Source: Phaeoceros laevis
Lineage: Eukaryota; Anthocerotophyta; Anthocerotopsida; Notothyladales
Assembly: GCA_049999765.1 (NCBI GenBank)
Contig: JBNGIQ010009519.1
Location: forward strand, 357,587 to 405,662
DNA length: 48,076 bases
Reading direction: 5' to 3'
Position numbers and translations under genes: made by a program. Positions 23,772 through 33,632 of the stretch are shown piece after piece; positions within the stretch are counted from its first letter, which is position 1, and every line of letters begins with the position of its first letter. Below the pieces are notes generated by a model. It searched no databases and had not been told where the DNA came from. It saw only the letters and a list, made by a program, of their open reading frames with translations.

Positions 23772-25676
23772 CTGTTTGAGAAACCAGAGACTACCAAGGA
23801 GCTCTTGGAGACAGTGCACCAACGTGTGAACGAGTCGGTGGTAGATGTACATTTGCACTGACTGGTCGGCTCGTGAATGCTGACAATGCTTGCACCCGTT
23901 GATGCATATGGCAAGGTGGCTTGTGCTAGTTTTGCATGTTTTCTGTGCCTTGGATGCAGAATTTGCGAGCACGGACCAGCCCCTGGTCCGTGGATGCTGG
24001 TCGAAGCTGGCAGTTGTGTGTGATGACACTGCGAGGTTTACCTGCTTAGGCTTCGCAGTGGCAGCTGTTTCTGGCCGTGACATTCTGTTATCCTGGTAAT
24101 ATGTTAAAACACAAGATTCGAGGAAGGTTTGTGGTAATCTTCTCGTAGCCCTCCCCTCTCATGTGGCTGTGATCAAGAACCTCTGGCGGACTTGCTGTAA
24201 CTTAGCTAGTGCCTGCTTCATCGGGATTTTGGGATTCAACATTTTTCATATATACGTGGTCCTGATTTGTCGTGCAGCAACATTCCTCCAGAACTTATGC
24301 ATCTGACACGGTCACAGCGTGTTACTAGTATACTGGAAGTGATCAATCACCACACTGTTTAAGGGTCAATACTTCGTGACGGATGAATGGTACCATTCCA
24401 AGTTACCGGGAAGAAATTACATTAGACTCCAAACCCAACGTTGCACACGGACACTCTTCCGCTACAACCGGCTCAAAATTAGGGGTTTGCATCTCAGCTC
24501 AAACCTTCGGTCGCTGTATCCATTTTCTCTGTCATCTCGTTGCCGCAAGGAGCAGCCTCTGCCAGCCTGGAGGCACTCCGGGCGCCTCCTTCAGCTCGTA
24601 TGACGGTGCAGCTGCGTGACCCGCAAGGCACGGAACGGCCATGCCTGACAGTACGCCGACAAACAAAGAACAAGGTGCGAGAGAAGGTCAGAAATGGGCC
24701 CGGTAGGAGCCGATGACAAGCTTTGCCTTCAGAATGCCGTGTTTCTGCTGGTTGGTAGATAAGCACATGAGCACTTGGCTTGGGCTCTTACAGCTTACCA
24801 GAAGACTTCCGTCGAGAATGTCTCATGCGGAATCGAAAGCCAGCAGAAATCTGTACCCTGAAGATGAAAAGCTATGGATACTGATTCGAGCGCGTTCAAG
24901 AGGCTGTCATGAATGCCTCTTGGGCTCAAGGCATAGGTGAGGTAATGGCCGCCTTCCAGCTATAGGGTGCGAGGGGCCTCGAGAGAAGGAATCAGGGTGT
25001 TGAGAGATCAAACATTACGAGACTCTGCTGTAGGCGGGAGGACTGTGATCACAGGGTGCCTGTTCCGCGCGAAGAAAATCCTTCATAACGTGCTTGTTGG
25101 GAACTTGTGAGTTCACAGGAACCTGTCAATGTGGGCACTTTTGAGTTTGCAGGCATCTGTCATCTTCAAGCCAAAGGATCGCAGCCAAGCCTTCCAGTAT
25201 GGCAAAATTGCTATTGCTTTTAGATGTCCTCAAACCATCAGATGGCAAGACTCTTTCCAGTCTCAGACAAGCTCCTTGCTAGCCACATCCGTTGATGTGC
25301 TGACTCCAATCTGTTGCCACGCCAGGCCATAAGTAGGGTATTAACAAGAATCAGAACCAAAAAATTGCTACTTTACAGGTTATGTTAAGGCCTTGCATGC
25401 CAGGTGCCCCAGATTCTCAATCTGTTTCCTGCGAAGGTATTCTCATCCACAGGTGCCGTTCAGTATGCAGATCAACAAACTATATTACTGATGACTTCCA
25501 AGAAGCGAAGTAGCTTAGTGCTGAGTAGCTAAGCTTCAAAGGCAGTTAGTTGTATGCAGATTCAGAGACACAAAAAGCGAATACCAGGGTAGAAGAAGAC
25601 ACATGCTGACAGCGTCCTTCGTTCTTGCGAAGAGCACCGTAGCAGCAGGAACCAGCACGTACCTCGTAGCCCTTAC
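23772..25676. other. Gene-free stretch before the PPR array
   Basis: About 1.9 kb examined on both strands. Open frames are short, overlap one another and lack family signatures or coherent splicing. No RNA gene was recognised. The part near 25545-25676 is the 3' flank of the first PPR gene. Confidence 0.5.
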
Positions 25677-28600
25677 CTACCAGTAGTCCCCACATGAACA
25701 TTTCCCCTCCTTGTACACATGGAAGCGACTTGCATCCCGGCAGATAATCGTTCTCTTTTCCACTTTTGATATGTAAGCTGTGGCTGTGTGGCAGTCCTCG
25801 CAGACCCGCAAATTTTTTGCCACACGTATCGTTGTCCCCTCGGGTGTCCTGTTCAAAGCATAAGCGATGGCCAGTTTCTCGCTGTGCCCACACAGCTCGG
25901 CTTCCTTCTCATGATCGGGTATGTCCCGCAATGACGAGTCAAGATGGGGCACATATCCTTCTTTCTTCAACTTGGGGATGAGTTGTTCCAGCCTTGCATA
26001 GATGCCTTCACCCTCTTGATGCGTCTTGTCCCCGACTACAAACGTGTGGACCATTCCGCCCATGTCGGTCCACCAGCTCTGGCCTGGCTCCTTCCATGCT
26101 CCACTATTTTTCCTCCTCGCCTGCAACTCCTTTGCTTCCTCCCACATCTGAGCCCTGGCGTATATGTTGGACATCAGTACATAAGGTGCAGAGTCCTTTT
26201 TACCCAACGTCACCGCACACTTGAAAGCCTGTTGCCCAATCTCAACATTATTCCACTTCCGGCAAGCACCTAACAACGTGACAAACACTGCATCATCAGG
26301 CGGGAAAGGCATGTTCTTGGCCATCTGTAGTGCTTCTTCCAAATGACCTGCACGGCCCAGAAGGTCCATCATACACGTGTAGTGCTCTATGCTCGGAGTG
26401 ATTCCATAACCTTCCTCCATAACATCGAAGTATTTCCGGCCTTTGTCCACAAGACCCACATGACTGCACACTGTGAGCACACTAAGAAATATGATTTCAG
26501 TCGGCTGCATGCCCTGCAGTCTCATCCTGTCAAGCAAGTCAAAAACGACCTCACTATCTCCATGGCGGCTATACCCACCAATCAGTGCGCCCCATGCCTC
26601 AATGCTCTTCTCAGGCAATGAGTCAAACACCTGCTGAGAATCAGACATGCTCCCACATTTGGCATACATATTTACTAGTGCACCTCCCACAACGACATCA
26701 GCTTGCATTCCTTGTTCCTCAATTTCTGCATGGAGCCGCTTCCCCAAAGGCAGGCCAGCTACGGTTGCACATGCCTGCAGGAGGCACACAAACGTAAAAG
26801 AATTTGGAGGACAGAGGCCTGCCAGCTGCATACTTGTGTAAAGACTAATGGCTTCTTGAACCATTCCCCGCTGGACATACCCTGCAAGCATCGCATTCCA
26901 TGTTACCACATCTCGAGATGGAAGTCTGTCAAACACGCTGCGGGCATCCTCTAAACTTCCACACTTTGCATACATGTTAACCAAGCTGCAGCCTAGAACC
27001 ACATCTTCTTGCGATCCTCGTTCTTTAATCAGTGCATGGAGCTGCTTTCCATGATGTAGACCTTCTACACCCACACTAGCACATGACTGCAGTAGACTTA
27101 TACAAGTAACGGAATCTGGAAAGAGGCCATCCCCTTGCATTCTATTATAAAGAATGAGGACTTCCTGACTCATCCCTTGCTGGGCATACCCTGCAAGCAT
27201 TGCGTTCCATGTCACCATATTCCTGTCTTTGAGACTGTCAAATACATTACGCGCGTCCTCTAAGCTACCACACTTTGCATACATGTTAACCAAACTGCCA
27301 CCTAGAACCACATCATCTTGTAGTGCTCGTTGTCTAATTTGTGCATGGAGCTGCTTTCCCATAAGGAGACCTCCTACACCTACACTGGCACATGATTGCA
27401 GGAGACTTGTAAATGTAACAGAATCCGGAAGAAAGAGGCCTTCCTGTTGCATCGTACCATAAAGACTAAGGGCTTCCGGACCCATCCCCTGCTGTGCATA
27501 ACCTGCAAACATTGCATTCCATGTCACCATATTTCTGACTTTAAGGCTGTCAAACACACTGCGGGCATCCACTAAGCTACCACACTTTGCATACATGTTA
27601 ACCAAGCTGCCACCTAGAACTACTTCATGTTGGAGTCCTCGTTCTTTGATCTGTGCATGCACCTTCTTTCCCTCATGCAGAGCTCTTTCACCAATACTGG
27701 CACATGCCTGCAGGAGGCATACAAATGTAACAGAAGTTGGTGGAGAGGAGGCTTCCTGTTGCATACAGCTGTGAAGACTAAGGGCTTCCTGACCCATTCC
27801 CCTCTGGGCATAACCGCCAAGCATCGCATTCCATGTCACAATATTTCTGTCTGGAAGCCTGTCAAATACGCTCCGAGCATCCTCTAAGGTACCACACTTT
27901 GCATACATGTTAACTAAGCTGCCGCCTAGCACAACATCATCTTGCAGTCCTCGTGCTTCGATCTGTGCATGCAACTTCCTTCCTTCAAGCAGAGCTCCTA
28001 CACCAATGCTGGCACATGCCTGGAGGACGCATACAAATGTAACAGAACTTGGTGGAGAGAGGCCCTCCTGCTGCATTCTGCTGTAAAGACTAAGTGCTTC
28101 CTGACCCATCCCCTTCTGGGCATAGCCTGCAAGCATCGCATTCCATGCTACCACATCTCGCTCTTGAAATTTGTCAAATACACCACGAGCTTCCTCCAGG
28201 CCACCGCACTTCGCATACATAACAAGTAGGCCTGATTGTACAAAACTATCTGGCTTTCCAGGACCCGCCAGAATATGAGCATGGACCTCCTTGCCGGCAC
28301 ATATATCTCCTGCACTGGCACAAGCTTTAAGAACTGCCGAATAGATGCGGTTGTCGGGCTTAACGGTTGACTGCTGCATCTGTCGATACAATCGTATAGC
28401 CTGGGCTCCGTCTTCGTTTTTGGCATATGCAAAGATAATGGTACCCCAGCTATAGACGCTTGGTGTAGGGACCTTGGTAAAGACTCGCATTGCTTCTTCC
28501 AACTTCCGATGCGACGCGTACAGACGGATGAGCTGGGTGGCCAAGAAATCATCTCCTTCATACCCACTTTCCACAGCGAGAGTATGAACCTGCCTGCCCA

Positions 28601-28961
28601 GAACTAGCTCTCTGTCAGCGATGCAACGCTTGATGAGGAGATAGAGAAGATTGCTTGGCACGTGGTGCCCCCGTTGCACCAAAAGGTTCAATGCGTCAAC
28701 AGCTTCATTCAACCTTCCATCATCACATAGCTTCCTGCACATTTCGAAGTCCAAAAGGCCCTCGTTCCTCTTTACCGTTCCAGCTTCCCACGCGGCCAGG
28801 TGCAAGTCCAGCCAAGGAGGCTTGTTCTGACTGTTTAGCCACATGTCGACCTTGGACTCCTTGTGTTTAAAATCAGGATGCCGGGAAGTCGGCTTGCGCT
28901 GTCTGTTATCCCGCCACGGTGAGGTTCCTGAGAAAAAATGCTGCCATGAACATTCCTGCAT
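25677..28961 (-). CDS. PPR-DYW RNA-editing factor (PLS class), five-triplet copy
   Basis: Intronless, 1094 aa. A Trp-rich N-terminal segment (MQECSWQHFFSG...) is followed from about residue 100 by PPR motifs. Five near-identical P-L-S triplets follow, each about 104 residues (LVNMYAKCGSLEDARSVFD, then TWNAMLAGYAQQGM). The E/E+ region has MDLLGRAGHLEEALQMA and the PG box reads PGQSWWTD. The DYW deaminase keeps HSE (near residue 1028), CEDC (near 1055) and the terminal CSCGDYW, so its zinc and catalytic residues are intact. Such proteins bind organelle transcripts and edit C to U. The WW in the PG box marks the DYW:WW variant. No obvious transit peptide is seen; a stop codon lies 29-30 codons upstream of this ATG in frame, so an upstream targeting exon would be needed. 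Confidence 0.92.
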   Translation of the reverse strand: MQECSWQHFFSGTSPWRDNRQRKPTSRHPDFKHKESKVDMWLNSQNKPPWLDLHLAAWEAGTVKRNEGLLDFEMCRKLCDDGRLNEAVDALNLLVQRGHHVPSNLLYLLIKRCIADRELVLGRQVHTLAVESGYEGDDFLATQLIRLYASHRKLEEAMRVFTKVPTPSVYSWGTIIFAYAKNEDGAQAIRLYRQMQQSTVKPDNRIYSAVLKACASAGDICAGKEVHAHILAGPGKPDSFVQSGLLVMYAKCGGLEEARGVFDKFQERDVVAWNAMLAGYAQKGMGQEALSLYSRMQQEGLSPPSSVTFVCVLQACASIGVGALLEGRKLHAQIEARGLQDDVVLGGSLVNMYAKCGTLEDARSVFDRLPDRNIVTWNAMLGGYAQRGMGQEALSLHSCMQQEASSPPTSVTFVCLLQACASIGERALHEGKKVHAQIKERGLQHEVVLGGSLVNMYAKCGSLVDARSVFDSLKVRNMVTWNAMFAGYAQQGMGPEALSLYGTMQQEGLFLPDSVTFTSLLQSCASVGVGGLLMGKQLHAQIRQRALQDDVVLGGSLVNMYAKCGSLEDARNVFDSLKDRNMVTWNAMLAGYAQQGMSQEVLILYNRMQGDGLFPDSVTCISLLQSCASVGVEGLHHGKQLHALIKERGSQEDVVLGCSLVNMYAKCGSLEDARSVFDRLPSRDVVTWNAMLAGYVQRGMVQEAISLYTSMQLAGLCPPNSFTFVCLLQACATVAGLPLGKRLHAEIEEQGMQADVVVGGALVNMYAKCGSMSDSQQVFDSLPEKSIEAWGALIGGYSRHGDSEVVFDLLDRMRLQGMQPTEIIFLSVLTVCSHVGLVDKGRKYFDVMEEGYGITPSIEHYTCMMDLLGRAGHLEEALQMAKNMPFPPDDAVFVTLLGACRKWNNVEIGQQAFKCAVTLGKKDSAPYVLMSNIYARAQMWEEAKELQARRKNSGAWKEPGQSWWTDMGGMVHTFVVGDKTHQEGEGIYARLEQLIPKLKKEGYVPHLDSSLRDIPDHEKEAELCGHSEKLAIAYALNRTPEGTTIRVAKNLRVCEDCHTATAYISKVEKRTIICRDASRFHVYKEGKCSCGDYW
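26650..28230 (-). repeat. Coding tandem repeat, 309-312 bp period, in first PPR gene
   Basis: The conserved 'gcatacatgttaac' landmark recurs at 26665, 26971, 27280, 27592, 27904 and 28216, giving spacings of 306, 309, 312, 312 and 312 bp. One unit is a complete P-L-S triplet. Silent sites are also conserved, so duplication or conversion is recent. Confidence 0.88.
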
Positions 28962-29747
28962 CCCTGTTGATGGAAATTCTCTCTCTCCACTGGATTCTTC
29001 ACATACTGTCCCTGATAAGTGGCTCAGGGCTTCAAAGCCACCAATGTATCAGTTGCAAACGCCGGAAGCGTGTTCATAGGTGGAACCGGTAATCGACGCC
29101 TGACAGGACACTTGGAAATCTAGCTGGAACTGGCAGACATCCATGATTCTATCGGAGTGTCCACCTCTGCATTTAACTCGTCCACAGCTTCAGCTGGAAG
29201 ACAAGAGGTCACGCAAATCTGTACAACTTAGTATATGATGATGGCTATACTGTCCATCTCTATCTCCACCGACCCAGGCGGCAGTGTATCATTGTCCGGC
29301 GCACCATTTCTAATCAGTTGGGACCGCTCGTAGCTGAATGAAACAAGCAGACTTAGCAGGGTTCAAGGAAAATCGATGTGAGGTTGCTCAACTTCCACTT
29401 CTACTCGCTATATAAGTGCATCACTTACAAGGCTGCAGGCTGCAATCAGAACTCATTTCAAACTCTGTCGTAGCAGGGCAGAGCATTCTTACTGTTGACT
29501 TGAATCCAAGCACTCCAACCATCATCGTTGGGGACCTGCAAGGAAAATGAAGGATTTGCACACCAAGTTCATACTCCATCTATTCAAGAGCCTCCTCTAG
29601 TGTCCATCAGATGAGCGTAGCGATAGCGGCTGCCATAATGAGCGTAGCGATAGAGGCAGGCATGCACAGGAATAAGCGGATTGCGAAAGAGGTGGACATA
29701 CAATGCAGCAGTGTTCCTCCTCTTTATTTCATTTGCCATCTGATGAG
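28962..29747. other. Spacer upstream of first PPR gene
   Basis: The first about 90 bp are homologous to the N-terminal extension of the PPR gene at 37125-40964. In frame they read GFEALSHLSG... but are preceded by a stop. The rest shows no gene. Near 29610-29655 a 16-bp motif containing 'gagcgtagcgatag' occurs twice. Confidence 0.5.
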
Positions 29748-29831
29748 AGACGGGCTCCCTAGCAGCACTTTCGACGCGGTGTCGAAAGTGCACGGCGTCG
29801 AGACTCGAAAGTGCTGCTAGGGAGCCCGTCT
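29748..29831. repeat. Perfect 27-bp inverted repeat with nested hairpin
   Basis: Bases 29748-29774 are the exact reverse complement of 29805-29831, separated by 30 bp. The inner part of the left arm also pairs with the spacer: CTTTCGAC, a 5-nt loop, then GTCGAAAG (about 29768-29788). Two alternative folds are therefore possible. It lies just 3' of the broken PPR gene and may be a small palindromic insertion or a recombination product. Confidence 0.85.
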
Positions 29832-29925
29832 GTGTGTGTTTACTTGACATCATGGCAAGGTTCGGACCCGAGTGCTGCAAAGTGCTCCAACGACTTCGTG
29901 GTCCATGTCCCCCTCGCAGCCATTA

Positions 29926-30230
29926 CTACCGGTAGTCCCCGCAGGAACGTTTTATAGCTTCAGCGCCCACACCATTCCCAGCAGAATATGTGAATGAATT
30001 CCTCCTTGAAAACACGGAAGCGACTGCGTTCGGCAGATGATAATCATTCGCATTGCCACCTTTTATAAGTAAGCTGAGGTTGTGTGGGCGCAGATTTTTC
30101 ACCGCACTTACCGTTGTCCCCTCGGGTGACATGTTCAGAGCATAAGCCATAGCCAGTTCTCACTGTGCTCATACTCCTAGGCTTCCTTCTCGTAGTCGGG
30201 TATGTCCCGCAAAGACGAGTGAAGATGTTA
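29926..30230 (-). pseudogene. Degenerate DYW domain remnant of the second PPR gene
   Basis: Read on the minus strand this is the missing tail of the PPR gene ending at 30169. The HSE region is followed by a 1-bp loss that shifts frame, then AYALNMSPEGTT and VKNLR can be read. The segment encoding CEDCH is deleted, so the zinc-binding CxxC is gone. The end is scrambled, with CGDYR in place of CGDYW. The deaminase cannot be made. Confidence 0.85.
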
Positions 30231-32964
30231 TCCTTCTTTCTTCACATGGGGGGCCAGTTTCTCCAGCCTCTGGAAGTGTCTTGTCCCCAGCTACAAAAGC
30301 GTGCACCACTCCACACGTGTCAGTCCACCAACTCTGCCCTGGCTCCTTCCAAGCCCCACATTTCACTCTCCTTGACTGCAACTCCTTTGCTTCCTCCCAC
30401 ATCTGAGCCCTTGCATATATGTTGGACATCAGCATATAAGATCCGTCATCTTTCCCGTCCAGCCTCAAGGCAAATTCAAAAGCCTGCTGTCCAATCTTAA
30501 CATTATTCCACTTCTGGCAAGCCCCTAACAGCGTGTGCCAAACTGCATTAGTAGGTGGGAAAGGCATGGTCCTAGCCATCTGTAGTGCCTCTTCCAGATG
30601 CCCTGCACGGCCCAGAAGATCCATCATGCATGTGAAGTGCTCGAAGGTTGGAGTGATACCATAATCTGTCTCCATGACTTTGAAGTACTTCCGACCTTCG
30701 TCCACTAGACCCACATGACTACAAACCGTGAGCACACTGAGAAATATGAGGTCAGTTGGCTGTATGCCTTGCACTCTCATCCTGTCAAGCAAGTCAAACA
30801 CAACCTGACTGTCTCCATGGCGAGTATACCCACCAATCAGTGCGCTCCAGGCCTCAACGCTCCTTTCAGGCAATGAATCAAACACCTGCTGAGAATCAAC
30901 CATGCTGCCACACTTTGCATACATATTTACTAATGCTCCTCCGACAACTACATCAGCCTGCATTCCTTGATCCTCAATCTGTGCATGGAGCTGCCTTCCC
31001 AGTGGTATACCTGCTACAGATGCACAGGCCTGCAGGAGGCACACAAACGTAACAGAATCTGGAGTAGAGCGCTTTTCTTCTTGCATACTGCTATACAGGC
31101 TGAAAGTTTCCTGGGCCCTTCCATGCTGGGCATAACCTGCAAGCATTGCATTCCATATCACGGTATTTTTGTGTGCAAGTCTGTCAAACACAGAGCGAGC
31201 ATCCTCTAAGCTACCGCACTTTGAATACATGTTAACCAAGCTGCCACCTACAACCACATCAAAATCCAGTCCTCGTTCTTCAAGCTGTGCATGGAGCTGC
31301 TTTCCCTTATCCAGAGCTGCTACACCTACAGTGGCACATGCCTGCAGGAGGGAAACAAATGTAACAGAATCTGGAGGAGAGAGATGTTCTTGTTGCATAC
31401 TGCTGTAAAGAGTAAGTGCTTCCTCACCCATCCCCTGTTGAGAATAACCTGCAATCATCGCGGTCCATGTAACAACACTTCTCTCCGGAAGTCTGTCAAA
31501 CATTCTGCGAGCATCCTCTAAGCTACCGCACTTTGCATACATGTTAACCAAGCTGCAGCCTACAACGACATCACCTTGCAATCCTTGTTCCTTAATCTGC
31601 GCATGGAGCTGCTTTCCATGATGCAGAGCTCCTATACCAACACTAGCGCATGACTGTAGGAGAAGTATGTAACTAACAGAATCTGGAGAAAAGAGGACTT
31701 GCTCTTGCATACTGCCATAAAGACGGAGGGCTTCCTGACCCATCCCCTGCTGAGCATAACCTGCAAGCATCGCATTCCATGTCACCATATTTTTGTCCGG
31801 AAGTCTGTCAAACACACTGCGAGCATCACCTAAGCTACCACACTTTGCATACATGTTTACCAAGCTGCCGCCTAACACCACATCATCTTGTAATCCTCGT
31901 TCTTCGATCTCTGCATGCAGCTTCTTTCCCTTGTGCAAAGCTCCTACACCAATTCTTGCACATGCCTGCAGGAGGCAGACAAAAGTCACAGAACTTGGCG
32001 GAGAGAGACATTCTTTTTGCATACTACCGTAAAGACTAAGGGCTTCTTGACCCATTCCTCTCTGGGCATAACCTGCAAGCATCGCATTCCACTGCACCAC
32101 GTCTCGCTCTGGAAGTCTGTCAAACACGCTGCGAGCATCTTCTAGACGACCACATTTTGCATACATATCTATTAGGCTCGACTGTACAAAACTGTTTGGC
32201 TTTCCTGGACTCGCAACAATATGAGCATGGACCTCCTTTCCAGTGACCAAGTCCCTTGCACTGGCACAAGCTTTAAGAACTGCCGAATATATGCGGTTGT
32301 CGGGCTGAACAGTTGACTCGAGCATGTGGTGCTCGACTCGTATAGCCTGGGCACCCTCCCCATTTTTAACATAAGCGACGATGATGCTAGCCCAACTTTG
32401 CAGGCTTGGTGTGGAGACCTTGGTAAAGACGCACATCGCCTCCTCCAACTTCCTATGCGAAGCATACAGACCGATGAGCTGGGTGGCCAAGAAATCGTCT
32501 CCGTCATACCCACTTTCCACACTGAGAGCATGAATGCGCCTGCCCAGAACCAGGTTTCTGTCAGCGATGCACCGCTTTAGGAGAAGGAAGAAAAGATTGC
32601 TGGGTACATGGCGTCCCCGTTGAATCAGACGGTTCAACGCATCCACAGCTTCATTCATCCGTCCATCATCACATAGCTTCTTGCAGAATTCAACCCCTAA
32701 ATGGCCGTCATGTGCTCCAATAGCTCCTTGCCCTTGAACTGAGGTGGACACAGACTCAGGAGCCCCCTTCCTCATCCCCACATCCCAGGTCGCCAACTGC
32801 GAGTCCACCCAGGCAGGCTGCAGCCGATTGTTCAGCCACATGGCGGTGAAGTCCTTCCCAACATCCTGTTTAAAATCAGGATGTTGGGTAATGAACTTGC
32901 TCCGTTTGATGTCCCACCAATTTGTGGGATCTGAGAAAAACCGTTGCCATAAGAACGCCTGCAT
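30169..32964 (-). CDS. PPR protein (PLS class), four-triplet copy, DYW domain lost
   Basis: Open frame of 931 aa. The N-terminus (MQAFLWQRFFSDPTNWWD) matches its paralogues. Four P-L-S triplets follow, with a 306/312/312/312-bp landmark spacing at 30920-32162. The E/E+ region and PG box (PGQSWWTD) are intact up to AFVAGDKT. After that a deletion shifts the frame and the protein ends in about 30 unrelated residues. It may still bind RNA and act with a separate deaminase, as some E-type PPR proteins do, or it may be a pseudogene. The N-terminal 900 residues remain open with no stop, which suggests recent loss or retained function. Confidence 0.82.
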   Translation of the reverse strand: MQAFLWQRFFSDPTNWWDIKRSKFITQHPDFKQDVGKDFTAMWLNNRLQPAWVDSQLATWDVGMRKGAPESVSTSVQGQGAIGAHDGHLGVEFCKKLCDDGRMNEAVDALNRLIQRGRHVPSNLFFLLLKRCIADRNLVLGRRIHALSVESGYDGDDFLATQLIGLYASHRKLEEAMCVFTKVSTPSLQSWASIIVAYVKNGEGAQAIRVEHHMLESTVQPDNRIYSAVLKACASARDLVTGKEVHAHIVASPGKPNSFVQSSLIDMYAKCGRLEDARSVFDRLPERDVVQWNAMLAGYAQRGMGQEALSLYGSMQKECLSPPSSVTFVCLLQACARIGVGALHKGKKLHAEIEERGLQDDVVLGGSLVNMYAKCGSLGDARSVFDRLPDKNMVTWNAMLAGYAQQGMGQEALRLYGSMQEQVLFSPDSVSYILLLQSCASVGIGALHHGKQLHAQIKEQGLQGDVVVGCSLVNMYAKCGSLEDARRMFDRLPERSVVTWTAMIAGYSQQGMGEEALTLYSSMQQEHLSPPDSVTFVSLLQACATVGVAALDKGKQLHAQLEERGLDFDVVVGGSLVNMYSKCGSLEDARSVFDRLAHKNTVIWNAMLAGYAQHGRAQETFSLYSSMQEEKRSTPDSVTFVCLLQACASVAGIPLGRQLHAQIEDQGMQADVVVGGALVNMYAKCGSMVDSQQVFDSLPERSVEAWSALIGGYTRHGDSQVVFDLLDRMRVQGIQPTDLIFLSVLTVCSHVGLVDEGRKYFKVMETDYGITPTFEHFTCMMDLLGRAGHLEEALQMARTMPFPPTNAVWHTLLGACQKWNNVKIGQQAFEFALRLDGKDDGSYMLMSNIYARAQMWEEAKELQSRRVKCGAWKEPGQSWWTDTCGVVHAFVAGDKTLPEAGETGPPCEERRITSSLVFAGHTRLREGSLGV

Positions 32965-33632
32965 CTGTGCCGCTGGGAATCCTTGCTCTCCATACGATAT
33001 CGATGCCTGGCATACCTTCCTGCCAAGTGTCTCAGGGCCTCAATCCGATCACTCTCAGGTACTGGTCCTTGCATGCTGCAATGCGGCGATTGGTGAGAAA
33101 CCGGTCAACGACAGCCCGGTCACCAAAATTCCAGGTGCAACGGGCTGAGAGTCATGCCCCTGATTCCTCGGAGCTGGCTCCCGGCGCCTTCACTGTCCGT
33201 CACCTTTCCATTCCATGATAGGAATTTGTGAGGTTTGGAACCCCAAGCGTTCGCAACAGGCGTCCAGAATCAGCTGACTCCAGCGCCTCCAGTGCTGTAA
33301 CCTGTGGGGACCGGGCACCTCCTTTGAAGGTGCCAAGAATCACGGCACTCATAGCCGTCGTTTAGTTTGTGAAGACGATTGGTACGTTAGTTTTGGTTTT
33401 ATTTCGAATGCCACAAATTCACAATACATGCATCTGCTATGTTGGAACTGTGGACTGTTCTCACGAGAACCGGCTTTCTACTATATTTCCAGAGAGGTCC
33501 TTCAGTGTATGTATGAGCTCCAGCATGTTCTGGAGGAAAGGAAATATGTCCCGCAAAAAGCATGTCAATTGGGGGCCCCCTTCTAACAGGAACCACAGAG
33601 CGTAGTCCCACTGTAGGCTTGTAGCAGTAGTA
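32965..33632. other. Spacer between second and third PPR genes
   Basis: The first about 100 bp are the degenerate homologue of the N-terminal extension seen in the PPR gene at 37125-40964, with an in-frame TGA. Nothing else is recognised; open frames here overlap and have no family features. Confidence 0.5.

Noticed and set aside
23166-24083. Minus-strand frame of 305 codons opposite the acidic coiled-coil gene
   Set aside because: It is the antisense of a strongly acidic plus-strand gene, which produces long Leu/Pro/Arg-rich antisense frames; no family features.
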